64,000 nucleotides of DNA. Origin: Campylobacter ureolyticus. GTDB lineage: Bacteria > Campylobacterota > Campylobacteria > Campylobacterales > Campylobacteraceae. Both the position numbers and the translations under genes were made by a program. Below the pieces are notes generated by a model, which saw nothing but the letters and a program-made list of their open reading frames with translations, searched no databases and was not told where the DNA came from. Within the stretch, counting starts at the first letter, position 1. Each line of letters starts with the position of its first letter. The stretch spans positions 744,001-808,000 of the forward strand of contig NZ_CP053832.1 in NCBI RefSeq assembly GCF_013372225.1, given 5' to 3'. Positions 34,879 to 44,545 of the stretch are shown piece after piece.

Positions 34879-35460
34879 TTAATTCATTGATTTCATAATA
34901 GCTTGAACTATTATCTCATTCATATCGGCAACGATTTCATCAATTGTTCTTTCGCCATTTACAACTTTATAACAACCTTTATTTTTATAAAATTTTCTAA
35001 TTTTTTCAATTGGATCTGTAAAAATTTTCATTCTATTATTGAAAATTTCTTCATTATCATCGTTTCTGTTTCTTCCTAAAATTCTCTCTTTTGCAACTTC
35101 TTCACTAACATCTACTTCGATAACGCAGTTTAGATTTATATCAGAATTATCTTTTAAAACTTCATCAAATTTTTCCATTTGCTCAACGCTTCTTGGAAAG
35201 CCATCTATTATAATAAAGTCCAAATCAGAGCTTTTTATAGCTGAAGTTATGGTGTTTATAACTATTTCAAGTGGAACCAAATTTCCTTTTGAGATAAAGC
35301 TATTTATCTCTTTTCCAAGTTCGCTTCCTTTTGCAACTTCTGCTCTTAACATATCTCCTGTTGAGTAGTGTTCCACGCTTTGATTCATTTCTTTTATCAT
35401 GCTTGCATCAGTTGTTTTTCCGCTTCCTGGAGCTCCTATGATTAAAAATACATTTTTCAT
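34879..35460 (-). CDS. adk: Adenylate kinase
   Basis: 193 residues, a short form without a full zinc LID, as usual in Campylobacter. P-loop G-A-P-G-S-G-K-T-T at 8-16, AMP site Y-S-T-G-D-M-L-R, and D-G-F-P-R-S. It balances adenine nucleotides. It follows aspS by 11 bases and precedes ppa, so the three are likely one transcript. Confidence 0.95.
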   Translation of the reverse strand: MKNVFLIIGAPGSGKTTDASMIKEMNQSVEHYSTGDMLRAEVAKGSELGKEINSFISKGNLVPLEIVINTITSAIKSSDLDFIIIDGFPRSVEQMEKFDEVLKDNSDINLNCVIEVDVSEEVAKERILGRNRNDDNEEIFNNRMKIFTDPIEKIRKFYKNKGCYKVVNGERTIDEIVADMNEIIVQAIMKSMN

Positions 35461-35471
35461 TTTTATCCTTT

Positions 35472-37220
35472 CTAATTTTGTTTTTTTACTACTTTAAGAC
35501 CAAGCTCTTTTAATTGCTCGTCACTTGCATGACTTGGAGCTTTTGTAAGAGGGCATTGAGCTCTTTGTGTTTTTGGAAATGCTATAATATCTCTAATGCT
35601 AGATGATTTTGTTAAAAGCATTATAAGTCTGTCAAACCCAATTGCAATTCCTCCATGTGGTGGCGCTCCAAAGGTTAAAGCATCTAGTAAGAATCCAAAT
35701 TTATCTCTTTGTTCTTTTTCATCTATTCCAAGCTTTTCAAATACTTTTTGCTGAATATCATTCTTATGAATTCTTATACTTCCGCCGCCAAGTTCAATTC
35801 CATTTAATACAACATCATAAGCAACTGAAGTAATATCTTCTATGTCATCATCAATATTATTTGGCATTGTGAAAGGGTGATGCATTGCTGAGTAGGTGCC
35901 ATCATCGTTTTCTTCAAACATAGGGAAATTTAATACCCATAAAAACTCTAATTTATCTTTATCGATTAGATTCATCTCATTTGCTAAAAATAGTCTAAAT
36001 CTTCCCATATAATCAAGTACGACTTTTTTCTTACCAGCTCCAAAAAATACAACATCTCCAACTTCAAGGTTGCATCTTTTTATGATCTCATCTATATCTT
36101 CTTTTTCAAAGAATCTAAGCAAAGGTCCTTTTAATCCATTTTCTTTTACTTGGAAAAATGCTAATCCTTTTGCTCCAAATTTTTTAACATACTCTTCAAA
36201 GCCTTGCATTTGGCGTTTACTAAAGATATTATCTCCATTTTTGACGGCTATAGCTTTTACTCTATTTTTTCTTTTGTCTTGTGCTATTTTGCTAAAAATT
36301 TCATTGCTTGATTTTTCAAAAATATCTGCTACATCAACAAGTGGCATATCAAATCTTAAATCCGGTTTGTCACTTCCATATTTTTCAGTAGCCTCTTTAT
36401 AATCCATTCTTCTAAATGGGATTTTTATATCATGCCCACACTCTTTAAAAATATCTTTTAATACTTCTTCAGCGACTTTTATAACGTCTTCTTGCTCAAC
36501 AAAGCTCATCTCTATATCTATTTGTGTAAATTCAGGCTGTCTATCAGCTCTTAAATCCTCATCTCTAAAGCATTTTGCTATTTGGAAGTATTTATCAAAA
36601 CCTGAGCACATTAAAAGCTGTTTAAAAAGTTGAGGGCTTTGAGGAAGTGCATAAAACTCACCTGGATAAACTCTACTTGGAACTAAATAATCTCTTGCTC
36701 CTTCTGGAGTTGCTCTTGTTAAAACCGGAGTTTCTACTTCAACAAATCCAAGGCGATTAAGTGTGTTTCTAGTTGCAATTGCTGCTTTTGAACGAGTTTT
36801 AAATTTAGCAAAATTCTCAGGAGTTCTAAGATCTAAAAATCTATATTTAAGTCTTGTTTCTTCTCCTACGTTTTTATCACCAATTACAAATGGTAATGGT
36901 GCACTTGGATTTTCTATAACTAATTCATTAACAACTACTTCTATTTCGCCTGTTTTTAACTTTTCATTTGTAAGGCCTTCGCCTCTAAGTCTTACTTTTC
37001 CACTTGCTTTTATAACAAATTCATTTCTTATAGTATTTGCTAAATCGTAAGCTTTTTTATTATCAGCTGGATCACAAACTAGTTGTAAAATACCACTTCT
37101 ATCTCTTAAATCTATAAAAATAACGCCACCATGATCTCTATAAGAGTTCACCCAGCCACATACTTTTACCTCTTTTCCGACATCTTCTTTTGATAAATCG
37201 GTGCAATAATGACTTCTCAA
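35472..37220 (-). CDS. aspS: Aspartyl-tRNA synthetase
   Basis: 582 residues, full bacterial length. OB-fold anticodon domain at the N-terminus ([14 protein letters not shown]). Class II motif 2, [17 protein letters not shown], and motif 3, G-I-A-I-G-F-D-R-L, at about 533-541. Related epsilonproteobacterial enzymes also charge tRNA-Asn and rely on GatCAB; the sequence alone does not settle that here. First gene of the minus-strand aspS-adk-ppa group, divergent from nadK. Confidence 0.95.
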   Translation of the reverse strand: MRSHYCTDLSKEDVGKEVKVCGWVNSYRDHGGVIFIDLRDRSGILQLVCDPADNKKAYDLANTIRNEFVIKASGKVRLRGEGLTNEKLKTGEIEVVVNELVIENPSAPLPFVIGDKNVGEETRLKYRFLDLRTPENFAKFKTRSKAAIATRNTLNRLGFVEVETPVLTRATPEGARDYLVPSRVYPGEFYALPQSPQLFKQLLMCSGFDKYFQIAKCFRDEDLRADRQPEFTQIDIEMSFVEQEDVIKVAEEVLKDIFKECGHDIKIPFRRMDYKEATEKYGSDKPDLRFDMPLVDVADIFEKSSNEIFSKIAQDKRKNRVKAIAVKNGDNIFSKRQMQGFEEYVKKFGAKGLAFFQVKENGLKGPLLRFFEKEDIDEIIKRCNLEVGDVVFFGAGKKKVVLDYMGRFRLFLANEMNLIDKDKLEFLWVLNFPMFEENDDGTYSAMHHPFTMPNNIDDDIEDITSVAYDVVLNGIELGGGSIRIHKNDIQQKVFEKLGIDEKEQRDKFGFLLDALTFGAPPHGGIAIGFDRLIMLLTKSSSIRDIIAFPKTQRAQCPLTKAPSHASDEQLKELGLKVVKKQN

Positions 37221-37299
37221 AGTTATTCCTTTTTATATTATTTTTGAAATATTAACTCTCATTGTATCGAAATTTTGCTTTTGTAAAGCTAATTTTTAC

Positions 37300-37305
37300 T
37301 AAAAT
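37300..37305 (+). promoter_or_regulatory. -10 box for nadK, implying a leaderless transcript
   Basis: TAAAAT in TTTTTACTAAAATAAC ends only seven bases before the nadK ATG at 37313, so transcription should start at or next to the start codon. No ribosome binding site is seen. Confidence 0.45.
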
Positions 37306-37312
37306 AACAACT

Positions 37313-38179
37313 ATGAATAAAATAATTTTAGAAAAAAACTTAAAATATATTGGAATAGTTGCTAAAAATCCTAAAAAATGTTTGAAATTTGTAAAATATT
37401 TTGAAAGTTTAGGCTATGAAATTTTATTTTTAGAAAAGACTATAAATAAATTTGAAAATCTGCATAAGATAGATGAGGAAAAAACTTTAATTTTAAGTAT
37501 TGGAGGAGATGGAACTTTAATCTCAACTTGCAGAGAAGTAGCTAAAAATGGTTTTAAAAATTTAAATGTTTTAGGTGTTTATGATGGAACTCTTGGTTTT
37601 TTAACTGATATTAAAATTGATAAGTTAAATGAGTTTTTTGCCGATTTTTTAAAAGGCAAATATGAAATAAAAAAACCTTTAATGTTAGAAATTTCACTTA
37701 AAAATTCAAAAAATGAGATAAAGCTCATTGCATTTAACGATCTTGTTTTATCAAGAAGTGCAGTTTTGTCAATGAGTAAAGTTGATGCGTATTTAGATGA
37801 TGAATATTTTAATACATATTATGGTGATGGCGTTATAGTAAGCTCACCTGTTGGCTCAACTGCCTATAATATGAGTGCAAATGGACCAATAATTTATCCA
37901 ATGAGCAAGGTTTTTTGTATTACGCCAATTTGTGCTCATAGCCTAACACAAAGACCGCTTGTTTTGCCAGCTGAATATAAATTAAAATTTAAAAATGCAG
38001 GAAATAGCAAGGTAAGCATTATAATAGATGGGCAAAATGCTTTTGATATGAGTAAATTTGATGAAGTTGTGGTTAGGCTTGGAGGCACTCACGCAAATTT
38101 AATAAGACATTTAAACGCAAATTATTTTGAAGTTTTAAAAAATAAACTTCATTGGGGACATAATGGAGGCAAGGTTTGA
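37313..38179 (+). CDS. nadK: NAD kinase
   Basis: 288 residues from the ATG at 37313. A longer frame from 37262 would start inside the aspS-nadK promoter region and is rejected. The nucleotide-binding G-G-D-G at 64-67 and G-S-T-A-Y-N-M-S-A-N-G-P-I are complete. It phosphorylates NAD to NADP. It overlaps recN by four bases, the same pair as in C. jejuni. Confidence 0.93.
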   Translation: MNKIILEKNLKYIGIVAKNPKKCLKFVKYFESLGYEILFLEKTINKFENLHKIDEEKTLILSIGGDGTLISTCREVAKNGFKNLNVLGVYDGTLGFLTDIKIDKLNEFFADFLKGKYEIKKPLMLEISLKNSKNEIKLIAFNDLVLSRSAVLSMSKVDAYLDDEYFNTYYGDGVIVSSPVGSTAYNMSANGPIIYPMSKVFCITPICAHSLTQRPLVLPAEYKLKFKNAGNSKVSIIIDGQNAFDMSKFDEVVVRLGGTHANLIRHLNANYFEVLKNKLHWGHNGGKV

Positions 38180-39699
38180 TAGATAGACTTTATATGAGAA
38201 ATAATTTAACTTTCAAAGAATCAGAGCTTTTTTTTGATAAAGGATTAAGTGTTTTTACAGGAGTTAGTGGAGCTGGAAAATCAGTTTTGATGAACGCCAT
38301 TTTGTCTGTATTTGGACTTAGCGAAACAGATGCTGGTTTAATAGAAGCAGATGTGGAGTTTGATTTTGATTTAAGTGAATTTGGCATAGAAAACGAAAGT
38401 GTTAATAATTTTAGAATGCTAAAAGATAGATCAACAAGATATTTTATAAACTCTCAATTTATCTCTAAAAAAAATTTATTTTCAATTGCTTCAACCCATA
38501 TTAAATATCTTAGCATTAGAAATGCTGATGAGTTTAATAATAAAAATTTATTAAATTTGCTAGATTTATTGGCCATTAAAAAAGATAAAGCTCATAAAAC
38601 TAATTTAGAGAGTTTAGGTGAGATTTTTAAAGAATTTAGTGATGTAAAAAAAGAGCTTGAAAAAATTGAAAATGAAGAGAAAAATATTGAAGAGTTAAAG
38701 GATTTTGCTAAATTTGAAATAAATAAAATAGAAAGTATAAATCCTAAAATAGGCGAATTTGAAGAGTTGATGGAGTTAAAAAAACGCCTTAGTAAAATAG
38801 ATAGGATAAATGAAGCTTGGATGAAAGCTGAAATGATATTTGATATAGAAAGCAGTGTAATTGAAGCTTTAAGGGTAAGTGATTTAGAAAGTGATTTTTT
38901 TGAAGAAGCCATAAATGAGTTAAGAGCTAAAAAAGAGAGTTTAAATTTAGAAGATTTAGAAAATATTGATATAGAAAAAACTTTAAATAGAATCGAAGAT
39001 TTAAACTATTTAGAAAAACGCTATGGTGGCGTAAAAGAAGCACTTGAAACCTTACAAACTAGAAAAAAAGAGTTAAACGAATATGAAAATATAGAGTTTA
39101 AAAAAAATGATTTAAAAAACTCTTTTAAAACTCTAGAAGAAAAACTTCTTAAAATTTCAAATTTAGTAAGTAGTAGTAGAAAAAATGTAAAAAAAGAGCT
39201 TGAAAATATTTTAAATGGATATTTAAAAGAGTTTTATATGAGTGATGCAAAAGTTATATTCAAAGAAAAAGAGATTGATAGTTTAGGAATGGATGAAATA
39301 AACTTTGAAATTTCAAATACACTTTTAAAAAATTTAAGCTCTGGTGAGTTTAATAGACTAAGGCTTGCATTTATTGGTACAAATATTGATATAACAGGTT
39401 TTGCAAATGGTGTTTTAATCCTTGATGAAATAGATGCAAATTTAAGTGGAAAAGAGGCTATGAGTATTGCCAATGTTCTTTTAAAAATTTCAAAATTTTA
39501 TCAAATTTTTGCTATTTCACATCTTCCGCAACTTAGTTCAAAAGCTGATTCTCATTTTTTAGTTAGTAAAATAAATGATATTTCAAATGTAAAAAAACTA
39601 AACGAAGATGAGAAAATAACAGAGCTTGCAAGAATGATAAGTGGGGAAAAAATCACAAAAGAAGCCTTAGAATTTGCAAAAAAACTTAGAAATAGTTGA
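38176..39699 (+). CDS. recN: DNA repair protein RecN
   Basis: 507 residues, shorter than the usual 550 because the coiled coil is reduced. TTG start (TTGA overlap with nadK, GGAGG upstream). Walker A G-V-S-G-A-G-K-S at 29-36, coiled-coil regions at about 145-340, and a C-terminal half with L-S-S-G-E-F-N-R-L and Walker B V-L-I-L-D-E-I-D. An SMC-like ATPase for double-strand break repair. Confidence 0.92.
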   Translation: MIDRLYMRNNLTFKESELFFDKGLSVFTGVSGAGKSVLMNAILSVFGLSETDAGLIEADVEFDFDLSEFGIENESVNNFRMLKDRSTRYFINSQFISKKNLFSIASTHIKYLSIRNADEFNNKNLLNLLDLLAIKKDKAHKTNLESLGEIFKEFSDVKKELEKIENEEKNIEELKDFAKFEINKIESINPKIGEFEELMELKKRLSKIDRINEAWMKAEMIFDIESSVIEALRVSDLESDFFEEAINELRAKKESLNLEDLENIDIEKTLNRIEDLNYLEKRYGGVKEALETLQTRKKELNEYENIEFKKNDLKNSFKTLEEKLLKISNLVSSSRKNVKKELENILNGYLKEFYMSDAKVIFKEKEIDSLGMDEINFEISNTLLKNLSSGEFNRLRLAFIGTNIDITGFANGVLILDEIDANLSGKEAMSIANVLLKISKFYQIFAISHLPQLSSKADSHFLVSKINDISNVKKLNEDEKITELARMISGEKITKEALEFAKKLRNS

Positions 39700-39779
39700 A
39701 AATTTATACTGCTTTAAGCTTTCATTTGTCATTTTTTGCTAAAATCGAAAATTGATTAAAATAATTAATAGGTTAGCAG

Positions 39780-40562
39780 ATGATAATAGACACACATTGT
39801 CATTTAGATGATGATAGTTTTAATGACGATTTGGATTTTGTGATAAAAAGAGCGAAAGAAAGCGGAATTAATAAAATAATAATTCCTGGGGCTGATATAA
39901 AAACCCTAAAAAAAGCTAGAGATATCGCTTATGCTTATGATAATGTTTATTTTGCAGCTGGAGTTCATCCATATCACGCTGATGAGTTTGAAATAAATTA
40001 TCTAAGAGATTTTTTAGATGATAGAAAGTGTGTAGCTGTTGGAGAGTGCGGACTTGATTATTTTAAGATAAAAGAGCATTTTAATAGTGATGAAGAGGTT
40101 TTGGCTAATAAAAATTTACAAAAAAAGATTTTTTTAGATCAAATAAATTTAGCAATTCAGTTTAAAAAACCTCTTATAATTCATGCAAGAGATGCAAATG
40201 AGGATATTTATAATATTTTAAAAGAGCATTCTAAAAAACTTTTTGGTGTGGTTTTGCACTGTTATAATGCAAGCAAATTATTGCTTTCATTAAAAGATGA
40301 AGGGTTTTATTTTGGAATTGGTGGAGTTTTAACTTTTAAAAATGCTAAGAATTTAGTTGAGATTTTAGATCAAATTCCATTATCAAATATAGTCATTGAA
40401 ACAGATGCACCGTATTTAGCGCCAACACCAAATAGAGGAAAAAGAAATGAGCCTGCTTTTACTACATTTGTAGTACAAAAAATGGCTGAAATTTTAAATT
40501 TAGAGGTAAGTAAAATAGAAGAAATTACAACAAAAAACGCAGAAAAACTTTTTAAAATTTAA
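39780..40562 (+). CDS. tatD: TatD-family metal-dependent DNase
   Basis: 260 residues. Metal ligands H6-C-H8 in D-T-H-C-H-L, the E of V-G-E-C-G-L-D-Y, H of I-I-H-A-R-D, H of V-L-H-C-Y, and D of I-E-T-D-A-P-Y-L. These are 3'-5' exonucleases linked to DNA repair and turnover. A TAAAAT box lies about 40 bases upstream; the ribosome binding site is weak. It starts the envelope cluster. Confidence 0.92.
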   Translation: MIIDTHCHLDDDSFNDDLDFVIKRAKESGINKIIIPGADIKTLKKARDIAYAYDNVYFAAGVHPYHADEFEINYLRDFLDDRKCVAVGECGLDYFKIKEHFNSDEEVLANKNLQKKIFLDQINLAIQFKKPLIIHARDANEDIYNILKEHSKKLFGVVLHCYNASKLLLSLKDEGFYFGIGGVLTFKNAKNLVEILDQIPLSNIVIETDAPYLAPTPNRGKRNEPAFTTFVVQKMAEILNLEVSKIEEITTKNAEKLFKI

Positions 40563-40571
40563 GGAGAAAAT

Positions 40572-41768
40572 TTGAATAAATTGTTTAGTATTTTTACAAT
40601 TTTTATATTTACTATTACTTTACAAGCAAATACACTTATAGATGAGATTTTAAACGAGTTTGCTATCCCAAATAATGAAAAAAATAAAGAAATAGTGTTA
40701 AATATAGAAAAAAGTATAGATCAAAGAGATGTAAGTGAGTTTATAAAAATTATAAAAAGCTCTCCCGATAATGTTTATATGGTAAAAAAAGAGCTTGAAA
40801 AAATTGATGCTCCTGAGTTTTTGCTCTATCTTGCTATGGTTGAGTCAAAATTTTTAAACAGAGCAACTTCGTCAAAAAAAGCTAGTGGAATGTGGCAGTT
40901 CATGCCTATAACTGCTAAATCTTTTGGTCTTAATGTTAATGCTCAAATCGATGAAAGAAGAGATCCTTTCCTCTCAACAGATACAGCTTTTAAATATTTA
41001 GATTTTTTAAATGAGAGTTTTGAAGATAAGTGGTATATCTCTTTAATGGCTTATAATTGTGGCGATGGCTGTATGAAAAAAGTTATAAGAAATAATAAAA
41101 ATGATGATTTTTCAACTCTTTTAACAAGTAGTAAAACCCCAAGAGAAACTAAAAATTTCATTAAAAGAATTATTAAAAACACAATAATTTCAAAAAATAT
41201 TGATGCAAGAATCGCGCTTGTTGATATAAAGCCAGAAAATTCAGTAGAAAAAATAAAAGTTCAAGGTGGAACAAGTCTAGCAAGCGTTGGAAATAGCATA
41301 GGTCTAAGCGTGGATGAGATGAAGAAGTATAATCCTCACATTAAAACTTCTGTTGCTCCAAAAGATCAAAATGCATATCATTTTTATATCCCTGAGGAAA
41401 AACTTAATCTTTATGCATTAAACTATATAGGACAGATAATAAGAGGAGAGAATACATTTGCTCCATCATATAATATCCATGTAGTTGCAAAAGATGAAAC
41501 CATAGAAAGCATAGCTAAAAAATGGGACACTACAACTGATGAATTAATAAAAGAAAACGATCTTAGTGATGAGTTAGAGATTGGGAAAAAGCTTAAAATT
41601 CCAATTCCTATAATTGCTTTTAATGACAATAAAGAATATACCATAAAAAAAGGTGATACACTAATAACAATATCCAATAAGTTTGATGTTGATGTAGCTA
41701 CTTTAGTTGCTGCAAATGATATAAAAAATTTAAACATTAAAGCAGGAGATACAATTGTTATACCATAA
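40572..41768 (+). CDS. Membrane-bound lytic transglycosylase (MltD-like) with two LysM domains
   Basis: 398 residues. TTG start behind AAGGAG, signal peptide cut near A19. SLT catalytic domain at about 75-200 with the catalytic E91 in A-M-V-E-S-K-F, then S-G-M-W-Q-F-M-P and M-A-Y-N-C-G. LysM domains at about 302-348 and 353-398. It cleaves glycan strands to 1,6-anhydro products. No lipobox, so a secreted rather than lipid-anchored form. It overlaps rlpA by 14 bases. Confidence 0.9.
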   Translation: MNKLFSIFTIFIFTITLQANTLIDEILNEFAIPNNEKNKEIVLNIEKSIDQRDVSEFIKIIKSSPDNVYMVKKELEKIDAPEFLLYLAMVESKFLNRATSSKKASGMWQFMPITAKSFGLNVNAQIDERRDPFLSTDTAFKYLDFLNESFEDKWYISLMAYNCGDGCMKKVIRNNKNDDFSTLLTSSKTPRETKNFIKRIIKNTIISKNIDARIALVDIKPENSVEKIKVQGGTSLASVGNSIGLSVDEMKKYNPHIKTSVAPKDQNAYHFYIPEEKLNLYALNYIGQIIRGENTFAPSYNIHVVAKDETIESIAKKWDTTTDELIKENDLSDELEIGKKLKIPIPIIAFNDNKEYTIKKGDTLITISNKFDVDVATLVAANDIKNLNIKAGDTIVIP

Positions 41769-42492
41769 AAAAATTTTAACATTTTTTTTTATAGCTTTTT
41801 TTATAGTAGGGTGTTCAACTAAAACATCTCATCCTGTGGTTACTCCTAAGCCAAGCACTCATGCTACTATGAGGCCTTATAAGATAAATGGAAAAACATA
41901 TTATCCGCAAAAAGTTGAAGTAGGAGAAACTCAAAAAGGACTCGCTAGTTGGTATGGACCAAATTTTCATGGTAAAAGCACTGCAAATGGCGAAAGATAC
42001 AATATGTATGCTCAAACAGCTGCACATAAAACTTTTCCTATGAACACAATGGTAAAAGTTACAAATTTAAATAATTCAAAATCAACAGTTGTAAGGATAA
42101 ATGATAGAGGTCCATTCGTAAGTGGAAGAATTATTGATTTATCTAAAAAAGCAGCTTCTGATATTGGAGTGATTGCCAGCGGAACCGCTCCTGTTGTTAT
42201 AGAGGTTGTTGGATTCGATGGTCATAGTATTAGTAAAACAGCTCCACAAAGTGAAAGAATTTATATAGGTGGAACCTTTATGGTTCAAGTAGGAGCGTTT
42301 AGAAATTTGAATGGAGCAAAAATTTATCAAAGAGAATATGATGGAAAAGGTGGATATAGGGCTATAATTAAAGAATTTGATAAAGATGGACTCCATAGGG
42401 TATTTTTAACAGGTTTTAGAAGTGAGGATGAAGCAAGAGATTTTGCTCATAGTTCATATCATTTAGATGGCGCTTTTATAGTTAGACAATAG
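41755..42492 (+). CDS. rlpA: Septal-ring lytic transglycosylase RlpA
   Basis: 245 residues. TTG start with AGGAG in the previous gene. Lipobox I-V-G-C20. Double-psi beta-barrel with G-L-A-S-W-Y-G-P-N-F-H-G-K at about 62-74 and R-I-N-D-R-G-P-F-V. C-terminal SPOR domain (F-M-V-Q-V-G-A-F-R-N at about 176) that binds denuded glycans at the septum. RlpA cuts such glycans. Confidence 0.92.
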   Translation: MLYHKKILTFFFIAFFIVGCSTKTSHPVVTPKPSTHATMRPYKINGKTYYPQKVEVGETQKGLASWYGPNFHGKSTANGERYNMYAQTAAHKTFPMNTMVKVTNLNNSKSTVVRINDRGPFVSGRIIDLSKKAASDIGVIASGTAPVVIEVVGFDGHSISKTAPQSERIYIGGTFMVQVGAFRNLNGAKIYQREYDGKGGYRAIIKEFDKDGLHRVFLTGFRSEDEARDFAHSSYHLDGAFIVRQ

Positions 42493-42501
42493 GGGTTTAG
42501 T

Positions 42502-43068
42502 ATGATAGAACGAAATACAAAAGAGACAAAAATAAAGCTTAGATTAGAAATTTATGGAACTGGAAAAAGCAAAATAAATACTAAAATAGGTTTTTTAAAC
42601 CATATGCTTGAAGCTTTTGCAAAACACTCTTTAATGGATTTAGAAGTAGAGTGTGATGGTGATATAGAGGTCGATTTTCATCATAGTGTTGAAGATATCG
42701 GTATAGTTTTAGGAATGGCTTTAAAAAAACAAATTTATCCAGTTCAAAATATTGAAAGATATTCAAATTCAGTTGTTGTAATGGATGAAAGTTCAGTAAG
42801 CTGTGATTTAGATATATCAAATAGAGCTTTTTTAGTTTATGATAGCATAAAAGAGGGTTTAATAGGCGAATTTGATGCTGAGTTGATAGAAGAGTTTTTT
42901 AGAGCTGTTGCTTTTAATGCAGGTATTACACTTCATCTTATAAAATTAAGAGGAAGTAATAAACATCACATAGCAGAAGCAACTTTTAAAGCCTTTGCAG
43001 TTGCACTAAGAAGAGCTTTAACTAAAAATGAAAAGATGGGAATTCCTAGTACGAAAGGCGTTTTATAA
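42502..43068 (+). CDS. hisB: Imidazoleglycerol-phosphate dehydratase
   Basis: 188 residues, a stand-alone dehydratase without the phosphatase part. Metal-binding motifs are D-F-H-H-S-V-E-D and the second K-H-H-I-A-E-A-T, with M-D-E-S between. Sixth step of histidine synthesis. No other his gene is in the window; it sits between two envelope genes, 9 bases after rlpA. Confidence 0.95.
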   Translation: MIERNTKETKIKLRLEIYGTGKSKINTKIGFLNHMLEAFAKHSLMDLEVECDGDIEVDFHHSVEDIGIVLGMALKKQIYPVQNIERYSNSVVVMDESSVSCDLDISNRAFLVYDSIKEGLIGEFDAELIEEFFRAVAFNAGITLHLIKLRGSNKHHIAEATFKAFAVALRRALTKNEKMGIPSTKGVL

Positions 43069-43080
43069 AAGGGCGTTTTT

Positions 43081-43569
43081 ATGATAGAAATTATTTTTTT
43101 AGATGTTGATGGCTGTTTAACTGATGGTGGGCTTTACTATACAAATTTGGGTGATGAGCTAAAGAAATTTAATGTAAATGATGGTTTTGGTATAGAACAG
43201 TGGAATAAAATGGGCAAAATTTCGGCCATAATTACAGGAAAATCATCAAAAATAGTTGAAAAAAGAGCAAAAGATTTAAAAATAAAATATATTTTTCAAG
43301 GCGTTAAAGATAAATTTAGTGTAGCAGAAGAAATACTAAAAAAAGAGGGGCTAGGTTTTGAAAATGCTGCTGCCATAGGTGATGACTACAACGATATAAA
43401 GCTTTTAAATAATGTTAAAATGAGCTTTAAGCCATTAAATGCCATGAGTGAAGTAAAGGCTGATATAATGCTTTCAAAAAAAGGTGGCGATGGTGCAGTT
43501 AGAGAGATGATAGAAACAATTATAAAAAAAGAAAACCTAAGAGATGTTTGGCTTAAAAAATGGCTATAA
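43081..43569 (+). CDS. kdsC: KDO-8-phosphate phosphatase
   Basis: 162 residues, HAD C0 type without a cap. Catalytic D-V-D-G-C-L-T-D-G at 8-16, K of I-I-T-G-K-S, and G-D-D-Y-N-D. It makes KDO for the LPS inner core. lptC overlaps its end, linking precursor supply to LPS export. Confidence 0.92.
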   Translation: MIEIIFLDVDGCLTDGGLYYTNLGDELKKFNVNDGFGIEQWNKMGKISAIITGKSSKIVEKRAKDLKIKYIFQGVKDKFSVAEEILKKEGLGFENAAAIGDDYNDIKLLNNVKMSFKPLNAMSEVKADIMLSKKGGDGAVREMIETIIKKENLRDVWLKKWL

Positions 43570-44078
43570 GAATTTTTTATTTTGGTATTGCTATTTTTAG
43601 TGTTATGATGGTTATTTTATCAGTTCAAACACCTTATTTTAGTGATTTTTTTAAAAATGAGATAGATTTAGCCCAAACTGAAATGTTTGATATAACTGAT
43701 TATGAGGTAACAGAAGAAAAAATTATTGCAAAATATGAAGCTGATAAAGGTGTAAAATATAAAGATAAAGATGAGTTTGAAAATTTCAAAAGTTTTATTT
43801 TAAATAAAGATACAAATCATACATTAAGTTCAAAAAAAGCTATTCATAAAGATGATACAATAGAGTTTTTAGGCGATGCGAAGTATAAAAATAGTGATGA
43901 CATGAACTATATTTCAGATGAAATTTTTTATAATACAAAAACTAAAATTGCTACAAGCAACAAGCCTTTTATTTTATGGCAAAATGAAAATAATGTAACT
44001 GGTCTTACTTTAAAGTATGATTTAAATACAAAACAGACTTTTGCAACAGGAGTTAATGGATGGTTTATAAGAAAATAA
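43560..44078 (+). CDS. lptC: LPS export protein LptC
   Basis: 172 residues with one N-terminal membrane helix (about 5-24) and a periplasmic beta-jellyroll region. Sequence is weakly conserved. The call rests on the layout, the length and the position between kdsC and lptA, the usual order. LptC hands LPS from the inner-membrane LptBFG to LptA. Confidence 0.85.
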   Translation: MAIRIFYFGIAIFSVMMVILSVQTPYFSDFFKNEIDLAQTEMFDITDYEVTEEKIIAKYEADKGVKYKDKDEFENFKSFILNKDTNHTLSSKKAIHKDDTIEFLGDAKYKNSDDMNYISDEIFYNTKTKIATSNKPFILWQNENNVTGLTLKYDLNTKQTFATGVNGWFIRK

Positions 44079-44545
44079 TAGTGTTTTTACTTGCGTCTTT
44101 GCCTTTATTTGCTGAGCAAGTTGAGGTTACGGCCGATAATTTTTTTGCTGATGAGATAAAGCTTCAAAGTGTTTTAACTGGAAATGTAAAAGTTAAAAAA
44201 GGCTCATTTGATACTCTGAATAGTGATAAAATTACAATTTATTTTGATAAAAATAAGCAACCTACAAAATATATTGCAACAGGTAATGCCAAATTTAAAA
44301 TTTTGATTAATGAAAGCCACTATAACGGCAAAGGAGATATTTTAACCTATGAGCCAAAAACTGAAATTTATACTTTAAAAGGCAACGCTTGGATTGAAGA
44401 GGTTGAAACAAAAAGAGAGGTCTTTGGAGATATCATAACAATAAATCAACTTAATGGAAAATATGAAGTAAATAGTGATAGATCAAGCAAAAAAATAGAT
44501 AAAAAACCCGCAAAATTAATTTTTAAAATTGAGGATAAAAAGTGA
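44060..44545 (+). CDS. lptA: LPS periplasmic bridge protein LptA
   Basis: 161 residues with a signal peptide (L-A-S-L-P-L-F-A-E). It has OstA-type repeats of strands (A-D-N-F-F-A, L-T-G-N-V-K-V, A-T-G-N-A-K-F-K-I, L-K-G-N-A-W). It bridges the periplasm for LPS. It overlaps lptC and engB. Confidence 0.9.
   Translation: MVYKKIIVFLLASLPLFAEQVEVTADNFFADEIKLQSVLTGNVKVKKGSFDTLNSDKITIYFDKNKQPTKYIATGNAKFKILINESHYNGKGDILTYEPKTEIYTLKGNAWIEEVETKREVFGDIITINQLNGKYEVNSDRSSKKIDKKPAKLIFKIEDKK

Noticed and set aside
37262-37312. N-terminal extension of nadK
   Set aside because: It lies in the divergent promoter region and adds residues not typical for NAD kinase.
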